64,000 nt of DNA from Clostridium amylolyticum (GTDB taxonomy: Bacteria; Bacillota; Clostridia; Clostridiales; Clostridiaceae). Under the pieces are notes generated by a model. The model was not told the origin of the DNA. It saw only the letters and a program-made list of their open reading frames with translations, and did not search any database. Each line of letters opens with the position of its first letter. Within the stretch, counting starts at the first letter, position 1. This document shows, one piece after another, positions 9,325 through 18,645 of this stretch. A program made the position numbers and the translations under genes. Location: NCBI RefSeq assembly GCF_900142075.1, contig NZ_FQZO01000004.1, positions 124,001 to 188,000 on the forward strand, in the 5' to 3' direction.

Positions 9325-10557
9325 CTACTCGCCTAAATTCCTTGCTGGTATATTACATAACAACTCCTCTAACCTATAAAAATCCATTCCATTATATTGA
9401 ACTACATGGCCTTTCATTATCTCAATAAATGCCTTTCCTCTTAACCCTTCTTTATTTATATCAGTTGCCTCCATTTTCATATGATACTTTTGTAAACTTA
9501 ATCCACTTATACCCAATCCATTTAGTGACATACACATATCTGCATTGGCTGGTGGAGTTAGTTTAAACTTTCCACATAATTTCTTGCTATACTCATTTTT
9601 TAATCCATCAATATACTTTTCCTTATTATCCGATATAAAAACATAATTTATATATACAGGATTTGGTTTTACATTTGCACCATACTTACACTTAACAGAA
9701 AAATATTTTATTCCATCAAAATGTATCTTATCTGATTCATCCGTAACATTTCTTATTACTTGTAATAATAATTGAGGTAGTACATATTCTGATTTAAATA
9801 ACCTATTTTTTTCATCTATAATAAATGAACATGCACATATAATAGGCCACGTATATATATACTTTTGTATTATCTCGCTAATCTCTATACCTTCTCCATT
9901 ACTATATCTTTTTAAATACTCATTTCCGTCCCCTAAATTACCATTTATAATTTCTCTAGGTAATAGTGATAAATCCAATACCTTAAGTTTTTCTTTCACC
10001 TCATATCTACTTACATAAAAATTATTAATATTAGGTTTATTTAATTCTAACCAAGAACCATAAATAGAACCACTTAAATATAAACAAGGATATCCCGGAA
10101 TACTGTATCTCTCTGTTGCAACATATTGCCTTTTATTAAATGGAACATGGAATATTTCCGATAACTCAAATATATCTTCACCTATACGTCCTCTATATAA
10201 TTGCTTAGTAAAATGATTACTTTCTTCCTTTTCTAGAATGCATGAAAATAAATCATCACCAATATCTTTTTCCTTAAACAACTTTTCAACTGTATTAATT
10301 GCTTCTATTGAATTTCCATTAAGTTGACACTTTATAGATTCAATAATTATTTCACAAATTCTTTTAACTCTATTTTTATTAATAATAACATCAATAATAC
10401 TAAAATCTACTTTATCTAATTCTTCTTGATATTCTTTAAAAATATCTTCTAATACCTTAAGATAATCACTATCTGAAAAAATCTTCTTAGGTAAAATGTT
10501 TATACATTTATAAAATTTATCAAACTCACTACTCTCTATAAACTCCCAATACTCCAT
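9325..10557 (-). CDS. RES-domain protein (putative NAD+-consuming toxin) in the type I RM operon
   Basis: The 410-aa protein has an N-terminal helical region (1-115) followed by a RES domain: 'LYRGR' (120-124), 'RYSIPGYPCLYLS' (150-162), Glu171 in the 'SWLEL' helix, 'VLPQLLLQ' (259-266) and Ser287. The named Arg, Glu and Ser are the residues that give the domain its name. RES toxins of RES-Xre systems such as MbcT degrade NAD+. Here no Xre antitoxin is adjacent. Instead the gene lies 15 bases after hsdS and before the SEC-C gene. A GGGGGAA ribosome site precedes ATG 10557. Activity is inferred from the domain only. Confidence 0.8.
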   Translation of the reverse strand: MEYWEFIESSEFDKFYKCINILPKKIFSDSDYLKVLEDIFKEYQEELDKVDFSIIDVIINKNRVKRICEIIIESIKCQLNGNSIEAINTVEKLFKEKDIGDDLFSCILEKEESNHFTKQLYRGRIGEDIFELSEIFHVPFNKRQYVATERYSIPGYPCLYLSGSIYGSWLELNKPNINNFYVSRYEVKEKLKVLDLSLLPREIINGNLGDGNEYLKRYSNGEGIEISEIIQKYIYTWPIICACSFIIDEKNRLFKSEYVLPQLLLQVIRNVTDESDKIHFDGIKYFSVKCKYGANVKPNPVYINYVFISDNKEKYIDGLKNEYSKKLCGKFKLTPPANADMCMSLNGLGISGLSLQKYHMKMEATDINKEGLRGKAFIEIMKGHVVQYNGMDFYRLEELLCNIPARNLGE

Positions 10558-10572
10558 TCTTATTCCCCCATA

Positions 10573-11841
10573 TTAAATAACTCTAACTTTCCCAGTTAAT
10601 AATTGCTGCATCAATCCCTTTTTAAGTTCTTCTAACTTTATCTTTTTATCTTCATATTCTTCTATTTGATTATCTATTGATGATAAAATAGAACTTATCC
10701 TATTTTGCTCATCCAAAATTGGTAGTTGTATTTTTAACTCTCCATACTCATTGCTATTTATTCCTGGTTGACCACTTCTAGTAGACATAACCTTAATCCA
10801 ATCCCAATATCTTTTAGTTTGCAATACATACTTTATATAATTCTCATTTACTAACTCCTTATTAATTCTAAATCTAATTAAGAAGCCTGCATAAACTAAC
10901 TCACCATCATTAGTATTATATACATATGATTTACCCGTTGTATTTCCTGTTCTTGCAAAAACAATATCTCCTTCTTTTAATATAAAACTTTCATAATCGC
11001 TTTCTTTAAATCCTCTGACTTCATTATTAAGTAACCTACTGTCTTCTCCTATATCTGTTATCCTTAAATATCTTGGTTTACCTAAAACATATTCTGTGGC
11101 AGAAGCACCTATACCATATTCTCCTTTTGTTAAACTTAAACTAAGCAAATTTCTAACTTCCCACTCAACAGGAATCTCCCCAACTTCTGTTTTCTTGAAC
11201 TCTGTATGTCCAATCCCCTTAGTTAAAAGCCTTTGCATTAATCCTTTTTTCAATTCCTTAGTCTTTTCAATAAGTTTATCAGTATCATCAATTTGAGAAT
11301 CAACTGTAGAAAGAATATCTGCTATTTTTTCTTGTTCTTTTAATGTAGGATATGCAAATTCTAGTCCTTCGACTATTTTATTATTTAAACTTTGTTGTTT
11401 TGTACCTTGTGTGTATCTTAAACCTATAAAATCCCCATATAGCAGATACCAATAATACAGATACTCTGTATTAACTTCTTTAACTTTTCTAAATGCAAGA
11501 CATGATTGATTAGTTGCTGAATCAATAGCATTTATACCACAACTTCCTCTTGTTCCTTCTGCCTCTAATCCCGTTATTGCAATAAAAAATGTACCTTTAG
11601 GATAAATTCTTAAATTTGCACTTTCTAAGCCTTCCTTAGATATTTTTTCATATGTATTATATATAAATTTACTTTTCAATTCTCCACTTGTTATCCAAGG
11701 AATATCACCATTAAAATATTCTGGATTACTTCTACTTGGCGTAGCACCTGCCTTTAAGTCTTTATATATTTCTCCTATTCTTTTAACATTCCATTCATTC
11801 GGAATATATCCAAATTCATATCTTTTATATCCTTCTTTCAC
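10573..11841 (-). CDS. hsdS: Type I restriction-modification specificity subunit HsdS
   Basis: The 422-aa protein has the two-fold layout of HsdS: target recognition domain 1, conserved helical spacer 'LKEQEKIADILSTVDSQID' (about 161-179) ending in 'LKKGLMQRLLTKG', target recognition domain 2, and a second spacer 'LDEQNRISSILSSID' ending in 'LKKGLMQQLLTGK'. It sets the bipartite DNA target for HsdM and HsdR. GTG at 11841 follows a GAGG site. A 134-base gap containing a palindromic repeat separates it from hsdM, although these genes usually overlap or nearly touch. The RES gene follows closely. Confidence 0.95.
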   Translation of the reverse strand: MKEGYKRYEFGYIPNEWNVKRIGEIYKDLKAGATPSRSNPEYFNGDIPWITSGELKSKFIYNTYEKISKEGLESANLRIYPKGTFFIAITGLEAEGTRGSCGINAIDSATNQSCLAFRKVKEVNTEYLYYWYLLYGDFIGLRYTQGTKQQSLNNKIVEGLEFAYPTLKEQEKIADILSTVDSQIDDTDKLIEKTKELKKGLMQRLLTKGIGHTEFKKTEVGEIPVEWEVRNLLSLSLTKGEYGIGASATEYVLGKPRYLRITDIGEDSRLLNNEVRGFKESDYESFILKEGDIVFARTGNTTGKSYVYNTNDGELVYAGFLIRFRINKELVNENYIKYVLQTKRYWDWIKVMSTRSGQPGINSNEYGELKIQLPILDEQNRISSILSSIDNQIEEYEDKKIKLEELKKGLMQQLLTGKVRVI

Positions 11842-11865
11842 TCATCTTACCTCACTTCTGCACAC

Positions 11866-11982
11866 AATTTAAAATTCCTAATTAAAAATGGAGTTTGAAA
11901 TTCTTTCAGAATTTCTTTAAATATAATTTTTCAAAACTCCAAAGGAATTTTATCCTTCATTGCACATTTTAAATTCTAAATT
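11866..11982. repeat. Dispersed palindromic intergenic repeat, family A copy 1
   Basis: The ends form an imperfect inverted repeat (AATTTAAAATTCC at left, complement of AATTTAGAATTTAAAAT at right). The core 'TTGAAATTCTTTCAGAA' is shared with the copy at 19702. The right end runs into hsdM and supplies its last codons and stop. Confidence 0.7.
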
Positions 11983-13493
11983 GTATCAAATCCTAACTCT
12001 TCCAAATACCCATTCAACTTCTCTTCACCATCTACTATCTTCATCTTCAACTCTCTTATATCTTGTAATACTGATTCTATATCAACTTCTTCTTCCTCTT
12101 CTGTTGTATCAACATACCTACTTATATTTAAATTAAAATCATTTTCTTCTATAGTCTTTAAATCAACTACTTCTGCATATTTTTCTACTGTTTCAAACTT
12201 ATCAAAAGTTTCAATTATTTTATTTATATCCTCATCTCTTAACTTATTCTTATTTCCATCCTTAATAAATCTATTAGATGCATCTATAAATAGTATTTTT
12301 CCTTTTCTCTCTTCACTCTTATCTTTATTTATAATAAATAACGCTGCTGGTATACCCGTTCCATAGAATATGTTCTGTGGTAATCCTATAACTGCTTCTA
12401 TTAAATCATCCTTTAACATTCCTTGCCTTATCTTTCCTTCTGATGAACCTCTAAATAAAACACCATGTGGTACTACTGTTCCCATTCTTCCTTTTGAATT
12501 TAAAGACGCTATCATATGCTCAACAAATGCTAAATCTCCATAAGACTTTGGTGGTAATCCATATACAAATCTATTGTACCCATCAGTTTTTGCTTCATCT
12601 AATCCCCAATTCTTTAATGAGAAGGGAGGATTTGCTAGAACTACATCGAAAGTTTGTAACACTCCACCATTAGTATGTTTAGGCTCTCTTATAGTATCGC
12701 CCTTTTTAATAACTGCCCCTGTAGCATCATGGAATAACATATTCATCTTACATATTGCCCATGTTGAAAGGTTTATTTCTTGCCCATTTAAAGATACATT
12801 TTTAGGATTTCCACCATGTTCTTCTATATAATGAGTTGAATGAATTAACATACCTCCTGAACCTGTTGTAGGATCATATATTGACTCACCTTCCTTAGGC
12901 TTTACTATTCCAACTAATGTTTTAACTACTTGCTCTGGAGTATAGAATTCCCCTCCTTTAGTACCACCTTGGTCAGCAAATTGTTTTATTAAATATTCAT
13001 ATGCATTTCCTAATATATCTTTATTTTCTAAGTTTTCATTTGCAAGTGATATTCCACTAAATAATATTAATAATTGTGCCAACTTCTTATCTGGTACTCT
13101 TTCCTTGTCATTATAATTGGCAGTAGTAAGTACCCCTATTAATTCACTATTCTTTGGCTCATCTTCTATTGCTTTAAAAGCCTTATCTAATTCTGGCCCT
13201 ATATTTAAAGTTAAATCCTTTAATCTACTCCATCTTGCTCTTTCAGGCACAAAGAAATTCTCATAAATACTTGAGTCTTCTATAAGTGTATTTATTTCAT
13301 TATCACCTAACCCCATTGATTTAAATTCTTCCCTCTTTTGCTGTTGCTCTATTTCAAATTGATCATTCATTCTCTTCAAAAATAATAATCCAAATATATA
13401 ATCCATATATTGTGCAGCATTTAATTCACCTCTTAAAATATCTGCTGCATCCCATAAAGTTTTCTCTAGTTTTTGCAATGTTAACTTTTCCAA
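11976..13493 (-). CDS. hsdM: Type I restriction-modification methyltransferase subunit HsdM
   Basis: This is a class I N6-adenine methyltransferase with the HsdM N-terminal domain ('LWDAADILRG') and catalytic motifs: SAM-binding 'DPTTGSGGML' and catalytic 'NPPF' (about residues 207-216 and 288-291 from the chosen start). The C-terminus is acidic and helical. A GTG at 13502 overlaps the GAGG ribosome site, so I prefer TTG at 13493, which gives the usual N-terminus 'MEKLTLQKLE'. It is the first gene of the hsdM-hsdS-RES-SEC-C transcript. The last codons and stop come from a dispersed repeat, so the extreme C-terminus may differ from the ancestral one. Confidence 0.96.
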   Translation of the reverse strand: MEKLTLQKLEKTLWDAADILRGELNAAQYMDYIFGLLFLKRMNDQFEIEQQQKREEFKSMGLGDNEINTLIEDSSIYENFFVPERARWSRLKDLTLNIGPELDKAFKAIEDEPKNSELIGVLTTANYNDKERVPDKKLAQLLILFSGISLANENLENKDILGNAYEYLIKQFADQGGTKGGEFYTPEQVVKTLVGIVKPKEGESIYDPTTGSGGMLIHSTHYIEEHGGNPKNVSLNGQEINLSTWAICKMNMLFHDATGAVIKKGDTIREPKHTNGGVLQTFDVVLANPPFSLKNWGLDEAKTDGYNRFVYGLPPKSYGDLAFVEHMIASLNSKGRMGTVVPHGVLFRGSSEGKIRQGMLKDDLIEAVIGLPQNIFYGTGIPAALFIINKDKSEERKGKILFIDASNRFIKDGNKNKLRDEDINKIIETFDKFETVEKYAEVVDLKTIEENDFNLNISRYVDTTEEEEEVDIESVLQDIRELKMKIVDGEEKLNGYLEELGFDTI

Positions 13494-13600
13494 TATCTTC
13501 ACCTCTTATATTATTTTATCCATACTACTATTGTAACAAATATCCCCTTGTTTATATAACATATATTGAAATTATGTAACATTATTATTTATATTTATAT

Positions 13601-13636
13601 AAAACAAAAAGTTATACCTATTCCCATAAGTATAAC
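13601..13636 (-). terminator. Terminator-like hairpin after the 13676 remnant
   Basis: A 7-bp stem (13611-13617 with 13630-13636, arm GTTATAC) is followed on the minus strand by TTTTTGTTTT. It lies 40 bases past the stop codon of a minus-strand coding remnant. Confidence 0.6.
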
Positions 13637-13675
13637 CTTCTATTAAATATCTATTTTATTATCTTTACTAATATA

Positions 13676-13798
13676 TTATTTTTTTGCATTTGCTCTCCAT
13701 ACTTCATCTACTTCATAACTTCCAAGATTCACTTTAGTTATATTGCCTAATTCAAATACTTTTTTATTGTACGGAAGTTCATCTTGGAAGTATAATAA
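13676..13798 (-). pseudogene. 3' remnant of an unidentified gene, 40 codons
   Basis: An open minus-strand stretch of about 40 codons ends in 'VDEVWRANAKK' and a stop, and is followed by a terminator. It has no start codon in frame. An AAGGAG site and GTG just upstream lead into a different frame that stops after seven codons, so a single frameshift separates start and body. The peptide looks like a genuine protein C-terminus, but I cannot name it. The rest of the 13503-13980 gap is AT-rich and holds the upstream region of the primase gene. Confidence 0.35.
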
Positions 13799-13980
13799 TC
13801 ACTTTTTTACTCCTTGTCAAATTATTAGAGCATTTTTTTTAATTTTCTGCACTATTTTTTAATTTATGTGTTATCTATTGATATAAAACATATCTAGATT
13901 AATAAAAAATATTTTAAGTGCTATATTTTTAAAATCTCATGTTATATAAAAATACAAATTAATCTTAGGAGGATGATACT

Positions 13981-15828
13981 ATGAATAAAAAACTAGAAAA
14001 TTTAATTGATAACTTAATGAGAGGAAAATGTGGATTATTATATCAGTATTTGAATGAAATTGAGGATTTAATATATGATAACCTAACTCCACAAAAAATA
14101 ATGCTACATTACAACATTCAAGAAATTCACAAAAATCGTTGTAAATGCATAATTCATAATGGAGATAATAATACATCTTTACAATTTACAAATAAAGGTT
14201 TCAAATGCCACTCCTGTAATACCACAGGCACATTATTAGAATTTATTCGTTTGGCTAGTAACTTAAAAACCTTAAATGACGCTAAAATATATGCTGCTAA
14301 TAATTTTACTAATATAAACTTACCATTTTATGATGTAGAAGATTATAAGTCTAAAACTAAATTAGCCATTATAAATAAGTTTGAAATTACTGGCTCTTAT
14401 ATTACAAAAGATTACTATGATATTTCATTACTACCTAATGGATATTGTAACTTTAAAGATAATAAAATTGAAAAGTCTACTGAAAATATTATTATCAAAT
14501 CTAATGCCAATAGCAAAGTATCATTAGATCAAGAACTTACTAAAATAGAACAAGAAGAAATAAAAAAATATGGTATGCCTAAATACATTAAATCACTCAA
14601 TAATGCTTCTAGTAGTAAATTAATATCATTTTGTAAAAATTCATCAAAGTTCATTAACAAAGAACTTCTTTGTAACTTTATGAGTTATCAATATAACTTA
14701 TCAGAAGTTGATTATGTTGATAATGATTTATTTTTAATAACTAAACCAGATGATCTTCCTAGCAAATCATTTTCTGGAATATTAAACAGAATCTTATTTC
14801 CAATAAAAGATCACTTTAGTAATACTGTAGTAGGATACTTATGTAGATCAATAGATAAAAATCATAATACTAAGTGGTTGCTTGTTACTGATTTTAATGA
14901 TGATGGTACAATAGTAGAATTTAATAAAGGTAACTTCTTATATAACCTTAATAAAGTTAAAGACAAGCAGCCTAAAGAATTATGGATTACAGAATCTATA
15001 GTGGATGCTATTAAGTTAGAATCCCTTGGATACTCTGCTATATCTTCTATGGGGGTTAATCTTTCAATTACTCAAATTGGATTAATTAACAAATTTTTTG
15101 GAAAAGATATTGCTCTAAATATCTTCTTTGATAATGACTCTAACAATAACTCCAACACTGGAAAAGAAATGTCTTACAAACTATGTCATCAGTTATATGA
15201 CTATGGATTTAAAAACTTAAATATAATAGAAATAGATTCACTCTATGGTAAAGACTTAACTGAATGGGCAATTAACATAAGAAATAATATACTACTTAAA
15301 AATTTAGTAGAAACTTGGTATAAAAATAGATATACATTTAATATAAATGATTTTTCAGAAATTAATATTATTAAAGATAAAACTAAAGCAACTACCAACT
15401 CATTGCAGTGTTCATCTCCACTTCAATTAAATAATATTTATAAACTAATAACTATGTTGGAAAATTATCTTGAAAAAGAAGACTTGAAAAATTTAGAACT
15501 ATCTAAACTAATGAATATTGATATAGAACAATTTAATCTTTTTTCAGAATTACTAAAAAATAATATTATAACTAGGACTAAATGCTTCTCTGAACTTAAT
15601 ATTATAAATTTAACAGAAGGACAATATAATTTATTAGTTAACTATTACAAAACTGAAGAAATACTATCAATTGATAGTCACTGCAACAAAAGACAGATTA
15701 GTTCAATAATATTCAATACAAAAAAATATAAAAAATCAATTGATTTGAGTAAATATATTCCTAGTATTTATAACAATATTGAAGACTCACTTTACGAAGT
15801 TGTTGTAGATAACAATATTCCTTTTTAA
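13981..15828 (+). CDS. DnaG-like primase with CHC2 zinc finger and Toprim domain
   Basis: The 615-aa protein starts with a CHC2-type zinc finger (Cys56, His59, Cys76, Cys79) like that of DnaG and phage primases. A Toprim domain follows: Glu338 in 'ELWITES' and the acidic pair Asp384/Asp386 in 'IFFDND'. The last ~180 residues are not recognised. It is not the housekeeping DnaG: it lacks a clear DnaG RNA-polymerase basic region and stands alone without rpoD or a helicase. Such primases belong to phages, plasmids and integrative elements, so the gene marks mobile DNA next to the RM genes. AGGAGG precedes ATG 13981. It may also be a defence component, as stand-alone Toprim proteins are. Confidence 0.85.
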   Translation: MNKKLENLIDNLMRGKCGLLYQYLNEIEDLIYDNLTPQKIMLHYNIQEIHKNRCKCIIHNGDNNTSLQFTNKGFKCHSCNTTGTLLEFIRLASNLKTLNDAKIYAANNFTNINLPFYDVEDYKSKTKLAIINKFEITGSYITKDYYDISLLPNGYCNFKDNKIEKSTENIIIKSNANSKVSLDQELTKIEQEEIKKYGMPKYIKSLNNASSSKLISFCKNSSKFINKELLCNFMSYQYNLSEVDYVDNDLFLITKPDDLPSKSFSGILNRILFPIKDHFSNTVVGYLCRSIDKNHNTKWLLVTDFNDDGTIVEFNKGNFLYNLNKVKDKQPKELWITESIVDAIKLESLGYSAISSMGVNLSITQIGLINKFFGKDIALNIFFDNDSNNNSNTGKEMSYKLCHQLYDYGFKNLNIIEIDSLYGKDLTEWAINIRNNILLKNLVETWYKNRYTFNINDFSEINIIKDKTKATTNSLQCSSPLQLNNIYKLITMLENYLEKEDLKNLELSKLMNIDIEQFNLFSELLKNNIITRTKCFSELNIINLTEGQYNLLVNYYKTEEILSIDSHCNKRQISSIIFNTKKYKKSIDLSKYIPSIYNNIEDSLYEVVVDNNIPF

Positions 15829-15847
15829 TCTTAATGGAAGTTATAAT

Positions 15848-15957
15848 AATTGAAAATTGAAAATTGAAAATTAGAAATGTAAAATGATTGATGAAACTCC
15901 TACTGGAGTTTCTAAAGTAATATATTCCTTATTTTTTAAATTTTATATTCTAAATTA
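15848..15957. repeat. Dispersed palindromic intergenic repeat, family A copy 2
   Basis: The left end has three tandem AATTGAA units and the right end complements this as TTTTATATTCTAAATT. An inner hairpin GAAACTCC/GGAGTTTC lies at the centre. It shares end structure with copies at 11866 and 19702, with a different centre. Confidence 0.6.
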
Positions 15958-15959
15958 AT

Positions 15960-16008
15960 GTGTCTGTATTAAAACTATAAATTGTTTTTATACAGACACT
16001 TCTATTTT
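15960..16008 (+). terminator. Terminator after the primase gene
   Basis: A 10-bp perfect stem (15960-15969 with 15990-15999, arm GTGTCTGTAT), extended by an AAAAC/GTTTT pairing inside, is followed by TTCTATTTT. Confidence 0.8.
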
Positions 16009-16115
16009 GTAATAATATTATTTTGTTATTTTAGAAAAAAGTAATAATTAAAATTTGATATTAATACCAATCTTACTTATAATGCTTTCAATAAAACAAC
16101 AAAGGAGTGATTGTT

Positions 16116-16583
16116 ATGAAAACAATAAATAATTATATACATTTTAATAAAAGTGATTTTACAATTAATATAAATGACGTAGAATTTGAAAAACCAAAAT
16201 ACTTTAATAGGGCCATCAAATGTTTCAGATACAATATTGAAACTCATCTTATAGAAAGGTATTGTAGCAAGTGCAAAAATTGGTATCCTTGCTTAGAGCC
16301 AAATCTAGATACCTTATCATTTAATATAATTTCATCTTACTTCCATTTTCATGGTTTAGGCTCTGGATTTAAATCTACCTGTAATAACTGCTTAAATAGT
16401 TCTAATTTATTAAAAGAAAATGCCCATAAAACTTGTACCAATTATTCAAATATTAACATTAAAATAAGCCAAGATTTAAAAGACTACTGTTTCATTAAAA
16501 GTAGGTTAGAACGAAAAAATCTTACCGAATTTGTTACATGCATTTTGGAAGATTATAAAAATACTAACCCTATCTCATTATAG
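16116..16583 (+). CDS. Small zinc-ribbon protein, 155 aa
   Basis: A GTG at 16107 lies inside the AAAGGAG ribosome site, so ATG 16116 is the start. The centre contains 'YCSKCKNWYPC' and 'CNNC' (about residues 49-59 and 89-92), four cysteines that can form a zinc ribbon as in phage and plasmid 'recombinase zinc beta ribbon' proteins. The C-terminal part 'ISQDLKDYCFIKSRLERKN' and 'LTEFVTCILEDY' looks like a ribbon-helix-helix fold, which suggests a small DNA-binding protein. It follows the primase on the same strand with its own terminator. No exact family is named. Confidence 0.7.
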   Translation: MKTINNYIHFNKSDFTININDVEFEKPKYFNRAIKCFRYNIETHLIERYCSKCKNWYPCLEPNLDTLSFNIISSYFHFHGLGSGFKSTCNNCLNSSNLLKENAHKTCTNYSNINIKISQDLKDYCFIKSRLERKNLTEFVTCILEDYKNTNPISL

Positions 16584-16587
16584 TAAG

Positions 16588-16640
16588 AGAAGACTTATGA
16601 ACCGAAATAATCCTTCAATTCATAAGTCTTCTTTATTATA
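16588..16640 (+). terminator. Terminator after the zinc-ribbon gene
   Basis: A 14-bp perfect stem (16588-16601 with 16619-16632, arm AGAAGACTTATGAA) is followed by TTTATTAT. Confidence 0.85.
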
Positions 16641-16909
16641 TAATTCTTCAAATAAATTTACTATATAACATTTATACTCTATTTTATTCGTTAAACTTAA
16701 CTAAATCCATTTAAGTGGTTTCTCCCCCTTCCATGCTGGTTCTATAGCCTATAAAATTGATTCAAGGATATAATCAGGTATTTGTCATATATGCACTGGT
16801 AAGTATTACTTCTATAAGGAAATGGCTTCTAAAATCGACTTTTAGTTTAATTAATAATACTATAGTAGTATCGATATATTATATATATCACTAGTAATCT
16901 TAAAGTTAA

Positions 16910-18610
16910 CTAATTAGATATATATTCTTGGTGCCAATTAATAACCTCAAACTTACTTTCCTTTAAATTAAAATAAATTTTTTCTATATTTTTATCATTA
17001 GATCTTTCTCTATATGCCTTTATAATAAACTTTCTTACTATATCCATTTTCCCTTGAATAAATGCCATATTAGCAACCTCTAGCATATAACATATCTCTA
17101 ATTTATTAGGTATTCTAATTTTGTTTTGTTTAAATCTATCTCTATCATATTTATCATATATATTATTAAGAATATCTAAGTTCCAAGGAAACCTTAAACC
17201 TAAAACTATAAATATCATTGCATTTTCAATATAAGGTTCTTCTACAATATCACCATAATTCCCCTCGAATTTTTCTAAATTTTCACATCTATATTCTTCC
17301 CTTAATAAAAAATTATACAATAAATAAAAATCTACTAACGCTATTTTTTTATCATTATTATTTAATCCTTTTATCAATTGTTCAATTTTTTTACAGACAT
17401 TTTTTAAATCAATGAAACCTGATTCTTTATACTCCCCTTTAGATATATACTCTAATAAACCTTGATAGTATTTAAATGCAGTTTCTATTGAATATCCTTT
17501 TTCATTATGAATCCAATATTCTGATGCTACTCTTGCCTGTATCATTCCTGGTAATCTATTCATATAATCTATATCTTCTTTTTCCATTTTTTCTTCTGTA
17601 TAAATAAACTCCTTTATAACAAATTTTGTAAGTCTAGTTATTCCGTTAAATGTAAAAAATATATTTCCCTTAATATCAGTATACACCTCTGAATCACTAC
17701 CATATTTAATTAAATCGGGCATACTTTGTAAAGCATGTACATAAGATGATCTTATTTGATAAGAATTCTTAATTGCTTTTTCCAATAAAGACTCCTTACA
17801 TTTCGGTATATCATCCCATACAATTTCTTCATAATACTTATCTGATATATATTTTAATATAAACATTCTATATCTCATCCCTAATTTAGCATGAGTGTCA
17901 TCAATAATAATAGTCCTAATATCACTCGCACTATTTTCATCTACATTCTTTAATATATTATCAATATCTTTCCTTCTATTTTTTTGTGATAGGCAATCTT
18001 CCCATTTTGTTTTATACGAATCAAATTCTGTGGCTAATGATTCTATCGCTGCTACAAACATAGTATATGATAACTCTAAATTATAATTTATTGTTATAAT
18101 AGCATCCTTCACTTGTTTTATTGATGCTATTACTTTTATATACTTTTTATTAGGTAAACCTAATAAGTTATTCACGAACTTACTAAACTCTTCTGTTTTA
18201 TCTTCACCTATATAAATATTCCTCTTAAAAATTTCTGGCAATAATTTTTTAGGGATACTTTTATCAGAAATATTTTTTTGTTCCTCTCGTAATAAATTCT
18301 CAATATAATTCCTATCAGTTTCAAATATACCATTAAAATAAAAAGAAAGACATGCTAATAAATCTTCTACAATCTCTCCTTGCCCTACTGCAACTAATTG
18401 AAACCTAGGATCTTTTTGATACTCCAAAACATTCTCAAATGTCAATAAATATGACGTTATTCCATCAAATGTTTCAATAGGTTCTAATGTTGCTATATTA
18501 GTTTCTAATTTATAAAATAAATTAACATTGGAGTAAATAATAGTTTTTTCTAATGTACTATGATAATTATCGCTTTTAAAAAACTTTTTTGATATTACTT
18601 GTAACATCAT
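16910..18610 (-). CDS. ApeA-like HEPN-domain protein, 566 aa
   Basis: The N-terminal ~150 residues resemble the substrate-sensing half of ApeA-like proteins. The middle has 'SYTMFVAAIESLATEF' (181-196) and the HEPN catalytic motif 'RSSYVH' (Arg287, His292; Rx4H). HEPN ribonucleases of this type act in abortive infection. The C-terminal ~230 residues are helical and could be TPR-like. The gene follows the 309-aa HEPN-type gene after 35 bases, so the two are probably one transcript. ATG 18610 is preceded by GGGGGAG. Which RNA is cut is unknown. Confidence 0.75.
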   Translation of the reverse strand: MMLQVISKKFFKSDNYHSTLEKTIIYSNVNLFYKLETNIATLEPIETFDGITSYLLTFENVLEYQKDPRFQLVAVGQGEIVEDLLACLSFYFNGIFETDRNYIENLLREEQKNISDKSIPKKLLPEIFKRNIYIGEDKTEEFSKFVNNLLGLPNKKYIKVIASIKQVKDAIITINYNLELSYTMFVAAIESLATEFDSYKTKWEDCLSQKNRRKDIDNILKNVDENSASDIRTIIIDDTHAKLGMRYRMFILKYISDKYYEEIVWDDIPKCKESLLEKAIKNSYQIRSSYVHALQSMPDLIKYGSDSEVYTDIKGNIFFTFNGITRLTKFVIKEFIYTEEKMEKEDIDYMNRLPGMIQARVASEYWIHNEKGYSIETAFKYYQGLLEYISKGEYKESGFIDLKNVCKKIEQLIKGLNNNDKKIALVDFYLLYNFLLREEYRCENLEKFEGNYGDIVEEPYIENAMIFIVLGLRFPWNLDILNNIYDKYDRDRFKQNKIRIPNKLEICYMLEVANMAFIQGKMDIVRKFIIKAYRERSNDKNIEKIYFNLKESKFEVINWHQEYISN

Positions 18611-18645
18611 ATAATAACTCCCCCTTATATTTCTATTATATAGAT

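Noticed and set aside
16107..16115. GTG start for the zinc-ribbon gene
   Set aside because: It overlaps the AAAGGAG ribosome site; ATG 16116 has correct spacing.
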